Below are positions 41,315-43,564 of a stretch of DNA of 43,564 nt, piece after piece. The stretch comes from Neorhizobium sp. SHOUNA12A (GTDB taxonomy: Bacteria > Pseudomonadota > Alphaproteobacteria > Rhizobiales > Rhizobiaceae). The stretch covers positions 1 to 43,564 of the forward strand of contig NZ_JALBGV010000050.1 in NCBI RefSeq assembly GCF_023006505.1. Reading direction: 5' to 3'. The translations under genes and the position numbers were made by a program. The number at the start of each line of letters is the position of its first letter. Positions within the stretch are counted from its first letter, which is position 1. The notes beneath the pieces are model-generated. The model was given only the letters and a program-made list of their open reading frames with translations. It had not been told where the DNA came from and made no database searches.

Positions 41315-41767
41315 ATGTTGCGCGACAAGCTTTCGGATGCGCTCAAGGACGCCATGAGGGCCAGGGAAACCCGCCGGCTTTCGACCGTGCGGCTGATCCA
41401 GACTGCGATCAAGGATCGTGATATCGCCAATCGCGGTCTCGGCAAGGACCCGGTCAGCGACGACGATATCCTGCAGATCCTGCAGAAGATGGTGAAGCAG
41501 CGCGAGGAATCGGCGAAGATCTACGAAGACGCCGGCCGTGCCGAACTTGCAACGCAGGAGCGCGAGGAAATCGACGTCATCAAGGGTTTCATGCCCGAGC
41601 AGCTTTCGGACGAGACGGTGCAGGAATTGATCAAGGCGGCGATTGCCGAGTCGGGCGCCCAAGGCCTGCGCGACATGGGCAAAGTCATGGCGGTGCTGAA
41701 GGAAAAGCATCCGGGCCAGATGGATTTCGCCAAGGCTTCCGGCGTGGTGAAAGAGCTTTTGAAGTAG
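41315..41767 (+). CDS. YqeY / GatB-YqeY domain protein
   Basis: A 150-residue all-helical protein of the GatB/YqeY family: LRDKLSDALKDAMRARETRRLSTVRLIQTAIKDRDIANRG, then a central helical bundle and EEIDVIKGFMPEQLSDETVQELIKAAIAESGAQGLRDMGKVMAVLKEKHPGQMDFAKASGVVKELL, the family C-terminal domain found in GatB, where it touches tRNA. Stand-alone function is unclear, perhaps tRNA-related. Two consecutive ATGs (41312, 41315) follow GGAG; the second has better spacing. Gene order carA-yqeY-dnaG is typical of Rhizobiales. A strong terminator follows. Confidence 0.93.
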   Translation: MLRDKLSDALKDAMRARETRRLSTVRLIQTAIKDRDIANRGLGKDPVSDDDILQILQKMVKQREESAKIYEDAGRAELATQEREEIDVIKGFMPEQLSDETVQELIKAAIAESGAQGLRDMGKVMAVLKEKHPGQMDFAKASGVVKELLK

Positions 41768-41792
41768 GCGGCCCTTTTGAGGCCGGTAAACG

Positions 41793-41829
41793 AAAGGCGG
41801 GAATCCGGTGACCGGATTCCCGCCTTTTT
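41793..41829 (+). terminator. Strong intrinsic terminator after the YqeY gene
   Basis: Perfect stem GGCGGGAATCCGG/CCGGATTCCCGCC with a short loop, followed by five T residues on the plus strand (AAA on the other side, so partly bidirectional). It separates the YqeY gene from dnaG. Confidence 0.92.
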
Positions 41830-41879
41830 GCTCTTCCGGATCTTGCCGGCCGACTGCGGACTTGCCACCGGCGAGATGG

Positions 41880-41951
41880 TCCGGGGCGCTGCGATACACT
41901 GCGACACGCCCCGTCCGAAGAGCGAAGGAGCTGGCTTCGCAGCGCCCCGGA
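41880..41951. repeat. GC-rich inverted repeat upstream of dnaG
   Basis: Perfect 15-base arms TCCGGGGCGCTGCGA (41880-41894) and its complement (41937-41951) around a 42-base centre. It lies in the 419-base gap before dnaG (41768-42186), which otherwise holds the YqeY terminator and an AT-richer stretch (41995-42065) likely to be the dnaG promoter. It looks like a small interspersed palindrome; a similar copy elsewhere in the genome would confirm that. Confidence 0.5.
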
Positions 41952-42186
41952 CACACCGCCGACATTTGCGAATTCAAGGAGAGCTAAGTCCCGCCGCGGC
42001 TGTCTTGCAAATTACAAAAAGATAATTTTGCGTGCTCGCGATTTGCCTAAAATTTGCCGAATGTCGGCGCTGAAAGATGTGGCGACTCTGTCCGGGAGCA
42101 GCCTGTGAATAGCGGGCAGCAATTTCCTTGTTGGTGGCTTTCCTGAAAGCCTGCGCTTATATGGAAACTGGGCCCAAGAGGTAGAA

Positions 42187-43564
42187 ATGCGCTTTTCCAA
42201 CAGTTTTCTCGACGAGATTCGCGACCGCGTGCCGATATCGGGCGTGATCGGCCGGCGGGTGACGTGGGATCGGAAGAAGACCAACGTCTCGCGCGGCGAC
42301 TACTGGGCCTGCTGCCCCTTCCATGGCGAGAAGAGCCCGAGCTTCCATTGCGAGGACCGCAAGGGCCGATACCACTGCTTCGGCTGCGGTGTCACAGGCG
42401 ACCATTTCCGTTTCCTGACCGATCTCGAAGGGCAGAGTTTTCCCGAAGCGGTGCAGACTGTCGCAGATATGGCCGGCATCGCCATGCCGCAGCCGGACCC
42501 CCAGGCCGAAAAGCGCGAGAAGGAACGCACGACGCTGCTCGATGTCATGGAGCTGGCGACGCAATTTTTCCAGGACCAGCTCCAGAGCGCCGTCGGGGCG
42601 AAGGCGCGCGCCTATTTGCGCGACCGCGGGCTGACCGGCCGTACCATCGAGACCTTCCGTCTCGGTTACGCACCGGAAAGCCGCAATGCGCTGAAGGAAC
42701 ATCTGGCCGGCAAAGGCGTGCCGAAGGACCAGATCGAGGCTTGCGGCCTTGTCGTGCACGGGGAGGGGATCGCCGTCTCCTATGACCGCTTTCGCGATCG
42801 TGTAATGTTCCCGATCCTGTCGTCGCGGGAAAAGGTGATCGCGTTCGGCGGCCGTGCCATGGCGCCGGATGCGCCGGCGAAATATCTCAATTCCAACGAG
42901 ACCGAGCTCTTCCACAAGGGGCAGGTGCTCTATAATTTTTCACGGGCACGACGGGCGCAGGGCATAGGCAAGCCCGGACAGGGCGAGGGCACGATCATCG
43001 CCGTCGAAGGTTACATGGACGTCATTGCGCTGTATCAGGCGGGCGTCGAGAATGCCGTGGCGCCGCTCGGCACGGCGCTGACCGAAAACCAGCTTGAGCT
43101 TCTCTGGCGGATGACACCGCAGCCGGTGCTCTGCTTTGACGGCGACGGCGCTGGCCTCAGGGCAGCAAGCCGTGCCGCGGATCTGGCGCTGCCGTTCCTG
43201 AAGCCGGGAAAATCGGTGCGTTTCGCGCTGCTTCCCGATGGCAAGGATCCGGACGATCTCGTTCGCCATGAAGGCCGCGCGCCCTTCGACAAGGTGCTCA
43301 ACGAAGCAAAGCCGCTGGTGGAGATGATCTGGCAGCGCGAGGCGGCTTCGGCAAGCTTCGATACTCCGGAAAAGCGTGCCGAACTCGAGGCGCGGCTGAA
43401 GCAGATCGTTTCCGTCATCGCCGACGAGAATGTGCGCCGCCATTACCAGCAGGCCATCCGCGACCGGCTGAACAGCTTCTTCGCGCCGGCTCAGCGCGGC
43501 GGCAATGACCGGCGCCAGAATTTTCAGCGCGGCGGCGGTGCTGGTGGCAGGCCGGGGCAGGGTG
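42187..43564 (+). CDS. dnaG: DNA primase, C-terminus cut by window edge
   Basis: First 459 residues of DnaG, which makes RNA primers at the replication fork with DnaB helicase. The N-terminal zinc ribbon has Cys43/His46/Cys64/Cys67 (CCPFHGEKSPSF and YHCFGCG); the RNA-polymerase domain has the TOPRIM motif (TIIAVEGYMDVIALYQAGVENAVAPLGTALT) and acidic DGDGAG; a Gly/Arg-rich linker (QRGGNDRRQNFQRGGGAGG) follows before the helicase-binding domain, which is outside the window. ATG 42187 follows AAGAGG. rpoD is expected downstream in this family. Confidence 0.97.
   Translation, partial: MRFSNSFLDEIRDRVPISGVIGRRVTWDRKKTNVSRGDYWACCPFHGEKSPSFHCEDRKGRYHCFGCGVTGDHFRFLTDLEGQSFPEAVQTVADMAGIAMPQPDPQAEKREKERTTLLDVMELATQFFQDQLQSAVGAKARAYLRDRGLTGRTIETFRLGYAPESRNALKEHLAGKGVPKDQIEACGLVVHGEGIAVSYDRFRDRVMFPILSSREKVIAFGGRAMAPDAPAKYLNSNETELFHKGQVLYNFSRARRAQGIGKPGQGEGTIIAVEGYMDVIALYQAGVENAVAPLGTALTENQLELLWRMTPQPVLCFDGDGAGLRAASRAADLALPFLKPGKSVRFALLPDGKDPDDLVRHEGRAPFDKVLNEAKPLVEMIWQREAASASFDTPEKRAELEARLKQIVSVIADENVRRHYQQAIRDRLNSFFAPAQRGGNDRRQNFQRGGGAGGRPGQG

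Noticed and set aside
42060..42107. A short frame reading MSALKDVATLSGSSL then stop, like a LacI-family N-terminus
   Set aside because: Only 15 codons; the HTH does not continue in any frame, so the likeness is probably chance.
1..43564. CRISPR array, tRNA, rRNA, transposase or phage gene
   Set aside because: None is visible: no regularly spaced repeats, no clover-leaf with a CCA-like end that I could find, and no transposase or integrase protein in any frame.

Overview
The window looks like a chromosomal segment of an alphaproteobacterium of the Rhizobiaceae (Rhizobium / Agrobacterium / Ensifer group). It is GC-rich, and several gene neighbourhoods I know from that family are present: carA - yqeY-like gene - dnaG; greA - lps core glycosyltransferases - lrp - trxB - lsrB; and two tandem AbcR-type small RNAs beside lsrB. 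Most of it is ordinary chromosomal gene content on both strands. I see no phage, transposon, CRISPR array, tRNA or rRNA. Accession-level identity cannot be decided from the sequence alone.

Layout. 1-2.5 kb (minus): a MarR regulator, OmpR-type response regulator and membrane histidine kinase (cut by the window edge), resembling PetP/PetR plus kinase. 2.7-6.3 kb: an SH3/DUF1236 exported protein, a small membrane protein, an MBL-fold hydrolase, a cold-shock protein and an EAL protein. 6.5-8.5 kb: aspartate aminotransferase and a Phd/PIN toxin-antitoxin pair. 8.5-13.4 kb: PQQ-type sugar dehydrogenase, DUF3597, a MetE-C-like methyltransferase, a ChaA-like antiporter and DUF2188. 13.4-17 kb: a LysR/epimerase divergent pair and a cysteine-rich ArsR regulator with an old-yellow-enzyme reductase. 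17-23.9 kb: two AbcR sRNAs, lsrB, trxB, lrp, three LPS glycosyltransferases (lpsB and lpsE recognisable) and greA. 24-25.5 kb: a LexA-like box, a 3' remnant of a UdgX-type uracil-DNA glycosylase gene, and an AT-richer alpha/beta hydrolase. 25.5-29 kb: carB. 29-37.8 kb: GT87 protein, membrane-anchored LytTR regulator with divergent DUF2306, Fsr-like and Tet-like MFS pumps, zinc metallopeptidase, a rhizobial palindromic repeat, and an ArsR/AHSA1/DUF2938 cluster. 37.9-43.5 kb: MATE pump, an ABM monooxygenase behind a SoxR-type promoter, carA, a YqeY protein and dnaG (cut by the right edge).

The most interesting signals are regulatory. (1) Tandem AbcR sRNAs lie next to the LysR regulator of the LsrB/VtlR family; one copy has a plain sigma70-like promoter, the other has paired 10-bp direct repeats spaced 22 bp instead. 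(2) A 19-bp-spacer promoter contains a SoxR-like dyad in front of a small ABM monooxygenase, and its predicted start lies inside the arm of a terminator that would stop read-through from carA. (3) A decayed SOS-type locus (LexA-like box plus the last 42 codons of a udgX-like gene) lies beside a compositionally different hydrolase. (4) An operator-like palindrome overlaps the start codon of an apparently leaderless arsR-family gene. (5) A cysteine-rich ArsR regulator sits in an apparent operon with an OYE reductase, and a 4-TM LytTR regulator is divergent from a DUF2306 protein.
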